From: Clitoria ternatea
Lineage: Eukaryota; Streptophyta; Magnoliopsida; Fabales; Fabaceae
Direction of reading: 5' to 3'
Assembly (NCBI GenBank): GCA_037962975.1
Contig: CM075669.1
Span: forward strand, 107,090,501-107,154,500
DNA length: 64,000 nt
How positions within the stretch are numbered: the stretch's first letter is position 1; every line of letters begins with the position of its first letter. Shown piece after piece: positions 12,945-26,829 of this stretch. The notes beneath the pieces were generated by a model. The model searched no databases. It was given only the letters and a program-made list of their open reading frames with translations, and had not been told where the DNA came from. The translations under genes and the position numbers were made by a program.

Positions 12945-14599
12945 TGTAACACCCCGAATTCTTAAAATAGGAAGTTAAATTAGGAAAATAAATGTTGGAT
13001 AATTAAATGTGGGATAGTTAATATCCCAAAATTCTTGAAATGATTTAAACAAGACTTTTCAAAGTTGCTGGTGAATTATGGTGATCGGTTGAGTTGAAAA
13101 CTGACCCGGATAAAATATAGGTGTCGGACCAAGTATCTCCGATTGAGATACTGTTGGTCAGGGCCGTGGATAATGTTATTAGGATTCCGAATTTATATTC
13201 AGAATAATTTTTAGAATATGTATTGAACCCGAACGGCGAACCTGTTTGTTTACGAAACGAAAGAATTTAATGAAAGCTTAATAACTTAAAAACTAAATTT
13301 ATACTTTCACTTTCACTCCCGTTGCACCCTTCTTCTCCACGCCAAGATCTTTCTTCTTTTCTTCTTCTTCTTCTACTTCATTATTCCTCTTCATCTTCCC
13401 TTTGAACCCTAAATTAAAAGGAAATACCCTTTCCTTCTCCATTGTTGTTCTTTAAGAAGCTCAAGAAAAGCTTGGAGCTTGGGATCTTTTCTTTCCTCCT
13501 CTCATTTTCGTGTGGATCTTCTCCTTTTTTACACATCCACTTGTTTCTTTTCTTGAGGTAAAATTATTACCATTTTCCATGTATATAAACCTATTACTAT
13601 GTGTCTTCAATGTTAAGAAAGCATTTAATGTATGTAGGTTACTAGGAGAAGCATTAAATGTGGAAACCCTAAGATGGGTTGACATAAATACAAGCTTATG
13701 AATAATTAATGAGGTAGTTGTAATTATGGGGGGAAAAGAAGGAGGTATATGAGTGTTTATGAAGGTTGGTGGGTTTGGTGAAAACCCTAAATTTGAATTT
13801 TAGGAGGAAATGTATAATATTGAAGAAGTATAGCATTTATAGAAGGAGTTAGCATTTGTGGATGGGAAGAGTGTTATAAATGAAGAGGTATTGACATTTA
13901 ATGATGATGATGTTGACTTGAAGTTATAATAGGTTGGAAACTCACCAAGGTGTTGGTGGAGATTTAATAAACGGAATATAGCCTTTAATACTAATACATG
14001 GTGATTTAAGGGAAGGAATTCCCGAAGCCTAATTAGGCAAATGAATGAAATTGATAAATAGTTTCTACATGATAAGAATCATGTGTACACTTACGTATAT
14101 GTATGTTGAATTGGTGTTTGAATGAATGATTGATGTGGCCCTATAATTGATGGGTGTAGGGCTTGACAATACTGGTGAGGCGGGAACATCAAACCCGGAA
14201 GTGTACTTCTCTTAAGGTAGGAGAGGGGTGTATTTTCTAAATGTATGAGAATTATGATGATAATGTATGTATTAATGTGATATGGCATGTTGTCTTGATT
14301 AAATGTGTTGAAATGAGAAATTGTGTATGGTGTTTTGAAATGAGTGTTTATATGATGAAGCCTAAATGAGGCTATGAATGGCATATTATGCGTTGATGCA
14401 TTATTGATTTCATATAAGACATGATGAATACCTAAAGTATTTGGTTGGAATATTTCTTGAATATAAAGATTGATGGTTATGTATGAATTGGTGGATAATT
14501 GTGTGGTTGAAAATGAATATACCCTAGATAAGAGGGTGAGATAATCCTAATGAAGTTGAGGCATGCATGAGCATTGCATATATTGCATGGCATGCATAA

Positions 14600-16460
14600 C
14601 ATGATGATGTTGATAAGTGGTTGCGATCACTTGATATTGGAAATAAGAAAAAGGCTTGCGAGTTCCTATGATTATTAGACCGGTGGTTGCGATCACCTGG
14701 TATTGAAATGAAAGGCCCTGCGGGACCATGGAGATTGAATGCCCATGGTTGCGATCATGAGGCGGGAGTTGTAACCCTCTAAATTTTAAAATAAAGGATT
14801 AATTGAGGAGAATAAATATCGAATAATTATTTGTGGATTATTTAATGTCCTAAAATATTAGAAATAATTGAATTAATATTTTTGGGAACTGTTGATAATT
14901 TACTGAGACCAAATAAGCTGAAAACTCACCCGATTAAAATATGGGTGTCAGATCAAGTATCTCTGATTGGGATGATATTGGTCAGGGCTGTTGAGAATAT
15001 TATTGGGAGTCCGAATATATATTTGGAATAATTTTTGGATAAAGTATTGAGCCCAAACAGAGAACCTGTTTGTGGAAAAATGATGAAATTTTAATGAGGG
15101 AATTAAAGATAAAGCAAAAACCCAATTTTTCTCCCTCTTATTCTCGTGACTTTCTGAGACCATTTGGCAGAGATACATTTCTTCTTCTTCTTCTATTTTC
15201 TCCTCTTCTCTTCTCTTGGAGCCAATTTCGTTTGGGTGTGGTAAGCCATATTCACTTCTCTTGTTTGCTTTAATGTTGTGAGTCTTATGAAGTGTTAATG
15301 AAGTAGATGCATTATGGCTGAAAGAAGAAGAAAGTCAATGGGTATTTATGAATGCTGATGGCTTAGTGAAAAACCTTAACTTTTAAAGATTTGGGGAAAA
15401 TGGTGAATGTTGGTAAAATAAGGTGTTTGAAGGCAAATACAAGCTACTGAGAGTTTGGGTTATGATTGACAAAGCATTATCATGGATGTTAGGTTATGGA
15501 TTTTGTGGCTTTTAGATATAATGAAGGTGGTATGGTAATAAGGAATTCCCAAAGCCTAATAAATAGAGGAAAAGAATGCCTGTAACATGTTTTATACATG
15601 TTACTAATTGTAGATATAAAAATGGTTAGTTAAAGTTGAATTTGTGTTGAGTGGTTGATTAATTATGATTCTTTGTGTATGTTAATGTAGGATCCATTCC
15701 GAACGACGAGGCGGGTACGTCGAATCAATCGAAATTCTTCTCTTAAGGTAGGAGAGGGATGTATTTTCTAAATGTATGAGAATTGTACTGATAATGTATG
15801 TATTAATGTAATATGGTATGTTCTCTTGGATGAGTGTGGTATCATGTGTATGTGATGTGAAATTAAGCATGGTGATTGTAATGATTGATTGTGTGATGAA
15901 GCCTAAATGAGGCTATGAGTGGTATATTATGTGATGATGTATTATTGATTCCATATGTGGTATGAGGAATACTTGAAACTTTTGGTTAGAATATTTCTTA
16001 AATATGGGGAATTAATGTATATGCTTGATTTGTGGATAATAGTGTGGTTGAGTATGAATGTACCCTAGATGAGAGGGTAAGATAATCCAAATGAGGTTGA
16101 GGCATGCATGAGCATTGTTGCATACATGGCATGGCATGCATATCATGATGATGTTGATAAGTGGTTGCGATCACTTGATGTTGGAAATATAAAAGGGCTT
16201 GCGAGTTCCTGTGATTAATGGACCGGTGGTTGCGATCACCAGGTGTTTGAAAAGAAAGGCCCTACGGGACCATTGAGATTGAATGCCCATGGTTACGATC
16301 ATGAGGTGGGAGTACCCCTTGCAAGGCGGGAAACCTTTATGAAATGTTAAACGTGGTTGCGATCACGAGAAAGCACCTTGCGAGGCTGCTAGAGGGAGTA
16401 CCCCTTGCGAGGCGGGAAACCATTGAGAATGACTATATGATTATGGTGGTTGCGATCACC
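14600..16460. repeat. GGTTGCGATCAC short repeats in family C LTRs
   Basis: GGTTGCGATCAC or a one-base variant occurs at about 14621, 14685 and 14746 in C1, then 16163, 16227, 16355 and 16442 in C2, and again near 37859 and 37952 in C1. They are embedded in GGCGGGAAACC and CTTGCGAGGC context. Role unknown. Confidence 0.75.
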
Positions 16461-17269
16461 CGAGGAAATGAAATTGGATCCGTGCATATACATATTAAAC
16501 ACTAGCATGTGCATTAGCCATTGAAGCATGGCATAGAGTGATATCCTGTTGAGGTGATTATGTGAGGAGTAGGTGAAACTCCCTTTAATTTACTAACTGT
16601 GATTGTGATATTGGTTGGTGTGAATTTGAGAATCCTGAAGGATATTTTATGTTTCAATGAACTTAAAAAGGAATTGAATTCGTGTTGATTGAACTCCTCT
16701 TGTGGAGGAGATGTTAGTATTGCATTCATGCATATATTGCCAAAATTATTGGATTTTCATCATTGAGAAAATATACCCACTCTCCCTGTGGTATATTTTT
16801 TTAGCTCCTGTGTTGTAGGACTTGCCTTGGAGCTATTTTGAGGAGGAGAAGTGTGTAGGAAGTGCCTTGGCCGGCAGTCCAATATTTTGTATAATATATA
16901 TTACAGTTATATGCTTATTTTGCATTTGGATTGTTGGATTATGATATTGAAGATTTGATCTGGAAAATGTCTAAAGTTTGTGTAAGGTTTTGGTAGTATT
17001 GGATGACAGATTATGATATGGGTTTATCATCCAATTTTATGAATGAATGATGTATTTCGAAGAATTTGACTCTTATGCAGCATAAATGGTTGGTGTTTAA
17101 TTGTTGTGCAATGGATATATTGGAATGAAAATTAGGATGTATGGTTAATTGATTCAATTATGAATGTATAATATTGCCCAGATATATTATTAGCTTGAAT
17201 TATTTTGTGAAGAATTGATTTGGGTATGTCAGGGTGCATAAGGTTCTAAGTTTTCTGCATAATTTGTCA

Positions 17270-17865
17270 AATACGCTCAAGCGAGAAGATTCCTCGCTCA
17301 AGCGTGGATGCTCTGCATCTAAAATTTGCTCACTGTCCATCCTTCGCTCAAGCGAGAATTTATTTCGCTTAAGCGTTTGTTGAAGGAAACCATTTTGTGA
17401 TAATCTCGCTCAAGCGGAGAAAGGCTCGCTCAAGCGAGACGCATTAGGTGAGCTACTGGAGTGTTTTCGCTTAAGCGAGAAACTCTCGCTCAAGCGAAAT
17501 GAAGAGAAAATTGAGAGTACAGGGGTGTCACGCTCAAGCGTGACCAAGCGTGAAGAAACCCAAGCTCAAGCGAGCGTTCCGCGCTCAAGCGTGCACGGGT
17601 CCTGATTCTCCCTTCTTCTCACGCTCAAGCGTGAGTCATGTGTAAAAGGGGCGCGCTCAAGCGTGATCGTGTGGGGAAAGGCTGATTCTTTTTCACGCTC
17701 AAGCGTGATAACATGCTCACGCTCAAGTGAAAGGGGGCCACGCTTAAGCGTGAAGACCCCTGATGCTAAATTTTCCTTCTTTCAATTTTCTTCGTTTTCA
17801 CTTAAGCGTAACTTTTCAAACCCGATCGCGCTTAAGCATGGAAATTCACGCTCAAGCGTGAAGAA
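17270..17865. repeat. CGCTCAAGCG palindrome cluster in LTR C2
   Basis: About 19 copies of CGCTCAAGCG or CGCTTAAGCG (with variants) in under 600 bp. The first two pairs have 11-bp spacers (21 bp start to start); later ones are mostly 19-21 bp apart, with some wider gaps. Flanks alternate between TCGC...GCGA and ACGC...GCGT forms, both palindromic. Confidence 0.9.
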
Positions 17866-18262
17866 TCAGTTTTTACACTATTCATGAAAATTGTAGATAA
17901 TTTTTCCGCCGTCATTTTGATACCCAATTTGTGTCAATCAGAGTTCGGTAGCCCGAGTTATGCCCAAAATACTAAAGGGTGTTCGGGCTGAAAATTTCAG
18001 CAGGGCTGATTTCATAAATTAACAAATTAAGCAATCTTTGGGGTATAATTGGCCCTCAAGTTCTTCATAACAATTATAGATATTTGAATTACCAATCTTT
18101 ACAAACTATATTTATCTTGATTGGAGTTGTGTAACTCCGATTTGACTTAAATTCTCTTTTAATCCACTCTCTTTGAAATGCAAACATACAACATCAATTT
18201 ATTTAAATTCTTCCGCTGATTTTAAATGAGAATACCTCTTATATTATTTTCAAACTCACCTT

Positions 18263-19948
18263 TGACGTTATTATTTTTGCAGTCGTTATTCCGTCAAATT
18301 AGTACATTAAAATTAATTAACGTAGTACTAGGGTGTCAACCTAGGTCGTTCTCTCAAGGATCAACATAAAAATTTAGGAAAAATCAAGTCTTAAACTAAT
18401 TTTTAACAATTAAAAATAAAAACTAAACAACTAAAAATTTTTACAAACATAAGTTTACTAACATACAATTGGGGGGGGGGGGTTTGATTGGTTTTTGTTG
18501 TGACAATTAAAATTAAAACAAGGTAAATAAAGGATTTAAAACAATAAATAACAAGCGATTGATTTTCTTGGAGTATTGTAAATAAATTTATCCTTGGTTC
18601 ATTAAAGATAACTTGTATACTTATTAATGTCAATTTCTTAGCTCAATTTGAATTGATCAACTAAGCGTCTTTTTCAATTCACAATTCCTTTACTTTCATT
18701 TAAAAATGAATATTTTAATCAAGCATCCTAATTAAGCAAAAGGAGTCAAGATCTTAAAATCTAGGAATTATGGAGCATACATAAGAACATCGCCTATATA
18801 CATAATCTATTCTCAAATTATGGAATTAAGCAAACCATAATTATTAAAAGTGATTATGAAAATATTCATTAAGCATGCATATTTCCTTAATCCATTCTAA
18901 TTTGAAATCTTATTTTATTCCATTTGAATAATTAAACCGATTAAGCATACAAATTCAATTAAACAAAATGGAATTAAATAAGTAGAGAATGATTATGAAG
19001 AAATAACAATAATAAAAGCATACTATATTAAAATTAATGACCTCAAAATTACATTACAACATTCTCCAAGAAAATCAATCTAAGGGTTTTAGCCCTCCAT
19101 AATTACAACTACAAACAAAGAAACTAACCCGGAAATGGAGAAGTTGCTGGAAGAATTTCCAACAGAGAAGAGAAACAGAGAACGTGTGAAGGAGGAATTG
19201 AATTGAATGAAGAATGGTGTCTGGTGTCTTTGCCCCTTCCTCTTGGTGCTATTTATAGGAGTTCAAAAAGCAAGCATATGCCATAATTAAATTTCAATGG
19301 AAGGAGCACTCTTAATTTTCAATTCAATGGTGCTCCATTATCATGCTTTAATGCTCCATGATCAGCTTAGTGCCTTGCCCAGCATCTTCAGTGCATTGCC
19401 CACTTTCCAGAAGCTTGAAAACGTGTTTCTGGGCCAATAATACACTCATGAATCGATTCAATGGTGATATGAATCGATTCATGCGTTCCAAAATGCAATC
19501 CTGGGCTAATTTTACACGTATGAATCGATTCATTTGATGGAAGAATCGATTCATTGCCTGTGAAACCCGTATGAATCGATTCAGAAGGCTTGTGAATCGA
19601 TTCAATTTGCAAAATTTCACTTCCTGGGTGCTTAACTTCGTATGAATCGATTCAGGAGGGGGATGAATCGATTCATCCCCCTGATTCTCCATATTTTGCA
19701 TACTTTTTCACCTTTTTTGATATCTTTTTCATAAACCTTGATTCCTTTGATCCTTAGGCACTTTGATCATCATTTTGGATTGGAATTCTTGAGTTCTTTG
19801 ATCTATTTTCTTTTGCACATATTAACAATCAAATATTACATAAAGATCAAATGATAAAAATGTGTTAAAATGCAATATGTTACACACTAAGTGATGGCAA
19901 ATTATACACATTTAAAATGGAGAATTAGAGATAAATCATGCATCATCA
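18263..19948 (-). repeat. Athila 3' LTR
   Basis: It carries the same TATA box (19250-19259, minus strand) and palindrome cluster (19450-19674) as the 5' copy. A polypurine tract, AATAAGTATGGGAGTATT on the minus strand, abuts it at 19949-19966. A run of 12 G at 18471-18482 compares with 10 G in the other LTR. Confidence 0.93.
19450..19674. repeat. Paired GAATCGATTC palindromes, Athila 3' LTR
   Basis: There are eight perfect GAATCGATTC sites in four pairs. In every pair the two sites start exactly 21 bp apart with different 11-bp spacers. Distances from the second site of one pair to the first of the next are 51, 30 and 50 bp. Confidence 0.95.
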
Positions 19949-21251
19949 AATACTCCCATACTTATTCTTTTGCACTCCCGGGCAAAATCAAAATAAAAAC
20001 AAGTATCATAATTTATTGAAAACATTAAGTTGAAAACAACAACACACAGATCTGGCATGCTTATCATGAAATCTTAGAAATATACAAAGAAACAAGAGTT
20101 TTCAACATAAAAGATACAGAGCATCAAGATATATATAAAAATCATTCAAACACTTAGGCATGTGAAAATTAAATTAAACTGAAAAGAAGATCATAAGTGA
20201 TAGAACCTCACAAGACATACTCTCAACTCTCAAGTGTTTAAGGTTTGTGTATACTCTCAAAACAATTCTTGAAAAACAAACAGTCTAAAAATTTGGCAAG
20301 TTTCTTAATTCCATAATCAACACAAATGCATGTATAGATCAACAGGGCTTTCACAGGGTTGCAATGTGGCCAAGGTTAAAATGGATGAAATATATATATT
20401 TATATATATATACCAAAAAGAATAATGAAGCAATTAATTTTACTGGCAAACAGTGAGGATAAAACATTTATTGTATGGTATTTAGAAAAAAATTTTTTTT
20501 TTTTTTTAATAAGATTGCATAACACTTGAAACAAGAGTTGCAATTCCTTTTTGCACACTCCCACACTTATTTGAATGCCTGTTTTGACTTGATTCCAAAG
20601 CTTCAATATATTTCTTAAGGTAGGTATATTTTTGGTTCTTCATCCATGGCTTATTTGAGCTGCAACAAGGAAATAATTAAATAGGCTCAAAATGGCTAGC
20701 AAGAGATAATTTATTCATGGTAGGCTTATCTGGCTTAGTGGCTCAATTGAACAAAATGCCTGTATCAAAATACATTCATATGAGTTTCAAGTATCATCAA
20801 GAAACAAGACAAAAATTAAGATGTAAGCCTTCAGGAATTAATCACACATGAAAGGATTAAGATGGTTTAAAGTGATCCATCAAATTTTAAGGCTCAAAAA
20901 TCTCACAAGGTATAATTCCATCATATATGATCATTTCTCAATTATCATGTCATTCTCAACATACCAAAAATGTTTAAGTTCAAATTATAACATATCATTA
21001 ATCTCATATCAGACATGAAAGAATTTACTTGTACTCATGCATATCTTAAAATTCCAATAAAACATGCCATTTTAAAACAAAAACACACAAAATCTTTAAT
21101 TTTTTTTTTATCACACAAAATTTAATCACACAAAAAACACACAAATGATCCCACCCCCACACTTAAATCATACATTGTCCTCAATGTAAGACAGAGCATA
21201 CAAAATAGACAATAGAATGAAAAAGTAAAGAGATGAGTAAGAAAAACTCCC
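19949..21251 (-). other. Athila 3' noncoding region, no envelope-like gene
   Basis: About 1.3 kb of AT-rich DNA between the integrase stop and the polypurine tract, with (TA) and poly-T stretches near 20400 and 20490. The longest reverse-strand frames (under 70 codons) show no signal peptide or transmembrane pattern. Many Athila/Calypso elements carry an envelope-like ORF here; this copy does not. Confidence 0.8.
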
Positions 21252-23310
21252 TCAAGGGGGATCAAGAAGTGGTTCCCCCAAAGCATGTTCCTCCATTGTA
21301 ACATCCACCAGTGAAGGATTTTCATGAAATGGCTTCAAACGTTGTCCATTAACCTTGAAGCTTTTGTTGGAGTTTTCACTTTTTATTTCCACAGCTCCAT
21401 GGGGAAATACATTCGTAACAATGAAAGGTCCTTCCCATTTGGAGCGCAATTTTCCGGCCATCAGTTTCAACCGGGAATTAAACAGTAGCACTTTCTGTCC
21501 AGCATTAAAATCCTTTCTAGCTATTGAGCTATCATGGAATTTCTTTGTTTTCTCCTTATAGAACCTCGAGTTCTCATAAGCTGCCAAACGTATCTCATCA
21601 AGCTCATTCAGTTGTAATTTTCTTTCCTCACCTGCTTGATCAAGTGCTAAGTTACAAGCTTTTACAGCCCAATAAGCACGATGCTCAATCTCCACTGGAA
21701 GATGACATGCTTTACCAAAAACAATTCTATAGGGAGACATTCCTATAGGTGCCTTAAAAGCTGTTCTATGTGCCCAAAGAGCATCATCCAATTTCCTGCT
21801 CCAATCCTTTTTGTTAGGCTGTACTATCTTCTCCAGGATCCTTTTGATTTCTCTGTTAGAGACTTCCGCTTGTCCATTGGTTTGGGGGTGATATGGAGTA
21901 GAGACTCTATGAACAACCCCATACTTCCTGAGCATAGCTTGCATGGTCCTGTTGCAGAAATGTGTTCCTTGATCACTAATGATTGCTCTCGGGATGCCAA
22001 ACCTGCAAAGAATTTGAGATCTAACAAAATCCACAACAACTCGAGCATCATTAGTTCTGGTGGCTTTAGCTTCCACCCATTTAGAAACATAATCTACAGC
22101 CAATAAAATGTAAGTAAAACCAAAGGATGGAGGAAATAGACCCATAAAATCAATGCCCCAAACATCAAATACTTCGCAAAACAACATTGGTTGCTGAGGC
22201 ATCTGTTGTCTCCATGTGGTAGCATTACTAGCTCTTTGGCATTTCTCACAGGTGTTACAAACTCTCCATGCATCCTTAAAAATTGTGGGCCAATACAAAC
22301 CTGAATCCAACACTTTTCTTGTTGTTCTTTGTGGACCAAAATGTCCACCAACTGGTGAAGCATGGCAGAATCGAAGAACTGATTCTATTTCATGATCGGG
22401 AATGCATCTTCGAATCACCTGATCATTACACAATTTCCACAAATACGGGTCATCCCAAATATAATACTTTGCATCACTTTTTAATTTTGAAATTTGGTTT
22501 TTGGATGCACATGGTGGAAAAACAGAAGCAACAAGATAATTTACAATGTTAGCAAACCAAGGTGAATCAAAAGAGTTAGAAATACTCATGAGGTGTTCAT
22601 CAGGAAAATGGTCCCGAATAGGTGCCGAATCAGGAGCATTCTCAATTCTGCTTAAATGGTCTGCCACAAGGTTTTGTGTTCCACTTCTGTCACGAATTTC
22701 CAAGTCAAACTCTTGGAGCAAAAGCATCCAACGAATTAATCTTGGCTTGGACTCACCTTTCTTCAACAAGTACTTCAGAGCTGCATGGTCAGTAAAGACA
22801 ACTACTCGAGAACCGAGTAGGTAAGATCTGAACTTATCTAATGCAAAAACAATGGCCAAGAGCTCTTTTTCAGTGGTAGTGTAATTTACCTGAGCAGCAT
22901 CTAAAGTTTTAGATGCATAGTAGATGACCCTAGGCTGCTTGTCAATCTTTTGACCAAGGACGGCTCCCAATGCATAATTAGAGGCATCACACATTAACTC
23001 AAATGGAGCTGTCCAAACAGGTGCTTGGATTATTGGGGTTGTTGTCAATGCTTGCTTGAGGCAATTAAAAGCCTCCTTACACTTTTCATCAAATTCAAAT
23101 GCCACATCCTTTTGAAGCAGACTGGATAGTGGCCTAGCCTTCTTGCTAAAATCCTTTATGAATCTTCTGTAGAATCCTGCATGGCCAAGAAAAGAACGAA
23201 CCTCTCGAACACAAGAGGGGTAAGGCAAATGTGATATAACTTCTACCTTAGCAGGATCTACCTCAATTCCTTTTTCAGAGATTACATGCCCTAAAACTAT
23301 TCCTTGTTTT
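21252..23310 (-). pseudogene. pol: Athila pol, RT C-terminus, RNase H and integrase
   Basis: This is the downstream part of the same frame. The end of RT (SFLGHAGFYRRFIKDFSKK) is followed by RNase H with FELMCDASNYALGAVLGQ, TTEKELLAIVFALDKFRSYL and FTDHAALKYLL. The integrase has an HHCC region (FCHASPVGGHFG, CNTCEKCQRAS) and catalytic residues in VWGIDFMGLFPP, IISDQGTHFCN and NGQAEVSNREIK. The C-terminus includes KLRSKWEGPFIVTNVFPHGA. There is no stop from 23310 to TAA/TGA at 21252, so this half is intact at sequence level. It lacks its own promoter and start because the Sirevirus separates it from gag. Confidence 0.92.
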
Positions 23311-24943
23311 TGTATTTGTATGTTGATGTAGGTTTTGATAATGATACAACAAATGAAGAAGTATCAAAGATGTTATCAAGCAATTGATTATGTTTAATGT
23401 GGAATCTAAATTGGTTGATGTTTAACTTTGATGAATAATTAAGGACATATGTTAAAGGCATTTAAAGAAGCTCAAAACAAGTGAGAATTGATCATCAAAA
23501 TGCCTAAGAATCAAAGGAACCAAGGTATATGCAAAAGGGGTTCCAAAAAGGGGTGAAAAATGCACTAAAATTCAAGGATCAGGTGCATGAATCGATTCAA
23601 GGTAAGTATGAATCGATTCATACGTTTTCCAGTGGCCAAAATATGATTTTATCAGGGTTGAATCGATTCAACCCATGTGTGAATCGATTCACACGGCTGC
23701 AGTGGTCCAGAATGTGCAAAATTAAGTGGATGAATCGATTCCTTCCATTCCTGAATCGATTCAACATGCTGTCAGAAGGCAAAATCATGTGCAGACTCAA
23801 AACTCCCTACGGTTTACTCAATTTGAAGAGTCCTAGACAATGTTCCATGCCTTGTCCCTCTCCACATGCATGTGTTACATTGGTAATGCAATTAATTTGA
23901 ATATTAGACAAACATGCTTCTTGATGCACATGCAATATTCTCTTGGAGACACTAAAAGGTTTATTGGAATTGGAATGCCAAGTTGAATGGAGACACACAT
24001 GCCTAACATTTCAAGCTCCAAGGAATTAAATATTACACATGTCATGCCTCATGGAGCCTATAAATAGAGAAGGAGTTGAAGGCAAAACTTGCACCAAGCA
24101 TTTGAAGCATTTCCATTTGCTTTCTTCCTCCTCCATTCTCTTGCTCTTCTACTTACTCTCTTTATTCTTGATTGGCATATTTCTTGAGATTATTTTTGAG
24201 AGTTAATTTGTGGGAAGATTATATTTGTGTACTTAACTTGCATATCCTCTCTTTGAGAGTTATTATCTTGTGTAAGCTTTAAACTTGTATATCCACTCTA
24301 GTGAGAGAGTTTCCTTGTACACTTAAACACTAAACTTCATAGAAGCCTTGGGTTGGGTTTCAACCTTGTAATTGTGAGATTAAGAGATTGGGTGGGGTGC
24401 CCTTGTACTTGTGAGAATTGGATTCTTGAGTGTGGGACACTAGGAAGTTGCAATTGCTCAAAGTGTATCTCTAATCTACAATAGTGGAAATCCTCTAAGT
24501 GGGTTGCTTAGAGGTGAGACGTACACCGGCGTGGTGGAACTCGTATACATCGGTTTGCAAATCCTTCTTCCCTTAACTCATTTAATTTGTGCACCTAATT
24601 TGTTTGCTTAACTTCCTTGCTTCATTAATTGAACTAAGTGCATGATATATTAAGTTGAAAATCATTTTTGAATAACTTTGTTAAACTTGGACTTAAGCAT
24701 CTCTTTTGAATTCATCTTTCTAAAAAGTCCTATAAATTGCTTTGCAACTAAATTGATTCATTATTCAAACTCTTTAAGTAGTTGTTAGTTTGTCTTGTGT
24801 ATAATTTATTGCTTCTTGTTATCTAATTTATTATCTTAAACATACATAGTGACAAAAGAATCAATTTCAAGAGCATTCCAAAGAAAAGTTTTTAATACTC
24901 AATTCACCCCCCCTCTTGAGTAATTGAGGCCACTTGGTTAACA
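23311..24943 (+). repeat. Sirevirus 5' LTR
   Basis: TATA box TATAAATAG at 24059-24067. The palindrome cluster at 23589-23762 lies about 300-470 bp upstream of it. The LTR is the same length as the 3' copy. Confidence 0.95.
23589..23762. repeat. Paired GAATCGATTC palindromes, Sirevirus 5' LTR
   Basis: There are six sites in three pairs (one site is GAATCGATTC followed by C instead of A). Each pair has exactly 21 bp start-to-start spacing, and gaps from one pair to the next are 50 and 51 bp. The palindrome and geometry are those of the Athila LTRs, in a different superfamily. Confidence 0.95.
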
Positions 24944-24945
24944 AG

Positions 24946-24957
24946 TGGTATCAGAGC
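24946..24957 (+). other. Sirevirus primer-binding site (initiator tRNA-Met)
   Basis: TGGTATCAGAGC begins two bases after the 5' LTR. It is the standard plant copia site complementary to the 3' end of initiator tRNA-Met. Confidence 0.95.
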
Positions 24958-24999
24958 TTGACTCTTGGAAAATCAAGCTTAACGGCTTCAAGAGAACAA

Positions 25000-26784
25000 A
25001 TGGCCTCAACCTCATATAACATGTTTCCCGAGGGTGGTGCTACAAACCGACCTCCCGCTTTTAATGGTGAGGGTTATGCTTTTTGGAAAGCAAGAATGAA
25101 AATTTTTGTACAATCAATAGATTTAAGAGTGTGGAATGCTATTGAAAATGGTCCCTTTATACCTATGCATATTGTGGATAATAAACAAGTTGAAAAGCCT
25201 ATGGACATTTGGTCTAGTGAAGAAGAAAAGAAAGTGCAATATGGTTATAAGGCAAAAAATCTTATTACTTCGGCCTTAGGTCCCGATGAATTCTTTAGAG
25301 TAATAACATGTGAAACGGCTAAAGAGATGTGGGATACTTTACAAGTAACCCATGAAGGTACAAATGATGTTAAAGACTCTAAGATTAGTACATTAACTAG
25401 TCAATATGAGTGCTTTAGGCTAAATACCAATGAATCTATTGTTGATATGCAAAAACGTTTTACACTCATTATAAATCAACTCATTACACTTGGAAAGACT
25501 TATACTAATAAAGAGCTTATTCACAAAGTCTTGAAAAGTCTTAATAGGGAATGGCAACCATTAGTCACGGCCATCAAACAATCACCTACTATCAATGAAA
25601 TGTCTCTTGCTACACTATTTGGTAAGTTGTAAGAACAAGAACAAGAGCTAAAAGAATTAAAGATGGCGGAAGAAGAAGAGAAAGTCTCCAAAAAGAAAGG
25701 ACTAGCTCTCAAAGCTACTTCAATTGTTGAAGATGAAACCGAGAGTGATCTTGACGAAGATGAAGAGTTAAGCCTATTTGTAAAAAGGTTTGGAAAGCTC
25801 ATGAAGAACAAACGCTTTCAAAGGAACTTCAAATCACAAGGTAAGAAATCTATACCTAAAGAAAATTCTACTTCACCAACTTGTTTTGAATGTGGAAAGG
25901 AAGGACATTTCAAAGTGGATTGTCCAAATCTAAAAAAGAAGAACAAAGAAAGAAAGGAAAGAAGAAGAGCATACATAGCATGGGATGAAAATGAGGTGAG
26001 TAGTTCGGATGAATCCGAAAATGAAGAAGCAAATCTTTGCCTCATGGCCAATCACCAAGATGAAGAAAATGAGGTAAACTTTTATGACTTAGGAAAGGAT
26101 GAATTACTTGATATTCTTGATGATTTGTATGATAACTTCACCAAAGTCTCTAATAAGCTTAAGTTATCAAGAAAAACTAGTAATACTCTAGAAATGCATC
26201 TCATGGAAGTGTGCAAAGAAAATGAATCCTTAAAAGAAGAGTTAGCAAATGTTCAATCATGTTCTAGGACCAAACCTTGTGAGTTTTCAAAGAAATGTGA
26301 TATGCTAGAAACTAAGGTTTTGGACTTGAATAAAACTCTTGAAAAACTTACAAATGATAGAAACAATCAAGCATGCTCTAAGGTTAAACCATGTGATTTT
26401 GCAAGAAGATGCATTATATTAGAAACCAAGGTTGTAGACCTAAATAGGACACTAGAAAAGTTCACTAATGGAAGAGATAATTTGAATATCCTACTTGGGC
26501 AACAAAAATGCATGTTTAGTAAAACCGGCTTGGGATATGATCAAGAACATAGCAATCACAAAATGGAAAAACACTACAAAAATTTCTTTGTACCTCCAAG
26601 CAAATTCTCCTCACCTTTTATAAAATGTAATCATTGTGGTCTTAAAGGTCATAACTCTTATAATTGCAAAGTTAGAAGATTAGGACCAAAAGTGGTGAGA
26701 AAAGTATGGGTTCCTAAAGGAACTTTTTCACAAACTAACCTACAAGGACCCAACATAAAATGGGTACCAAGCTCTCTAACTTAA
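25000..26784 (+). pseudogene. gag: Sirevirus gag with one in-frame stop
   Basis: Gag builds the virus-like particle and binds RNA. The ATG at 25000 is chosen because the open frame upstream runs back through the primer site into the LTR. The N-terminal copia gag domain has NRPPAFNGEGYAFWKARM and VWNAIENGPF, then a UBN2-like helical region to FGKL. A TAA at 25630-25632 replaces an expected codon, after which the same frame continues (EQEQELKELKMAEEEE). Next come an acidic stretch, zinc knuckle CFECGKEGHFKVDC (about 25882), coiled-coil segments with a duplicated unit of about 38 residues (TKPCEFSKKCDMLETKV / VKPCDFARRCIILETKV), and a second knuckle, CNHCGLKGHNSYNC (about 26625). The stop could be C-to-T decay of CAA. 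Confidence 0.9.
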
Positions 26785-26829
26785 ATTGTTTTGTAGGTAT
26801 GCTTTAAGGCAAGTAACACCCATTGGTAC

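Noticed and set aside
19348..19701. 117-codon reverse frame with ESIH/NRF repeats in the Athila LTRs
   Set aside because: The repeated peptide is a translation of the GAATCGATTC palindromes; it is not a supported gene.
23529..23900. 123-codon frame present in both Sirevirus LTRs
   Set aside because: It is duplicated only because the LTRs are; it spans the palindrome cluster and upstream promoter region and lacks any known domain.
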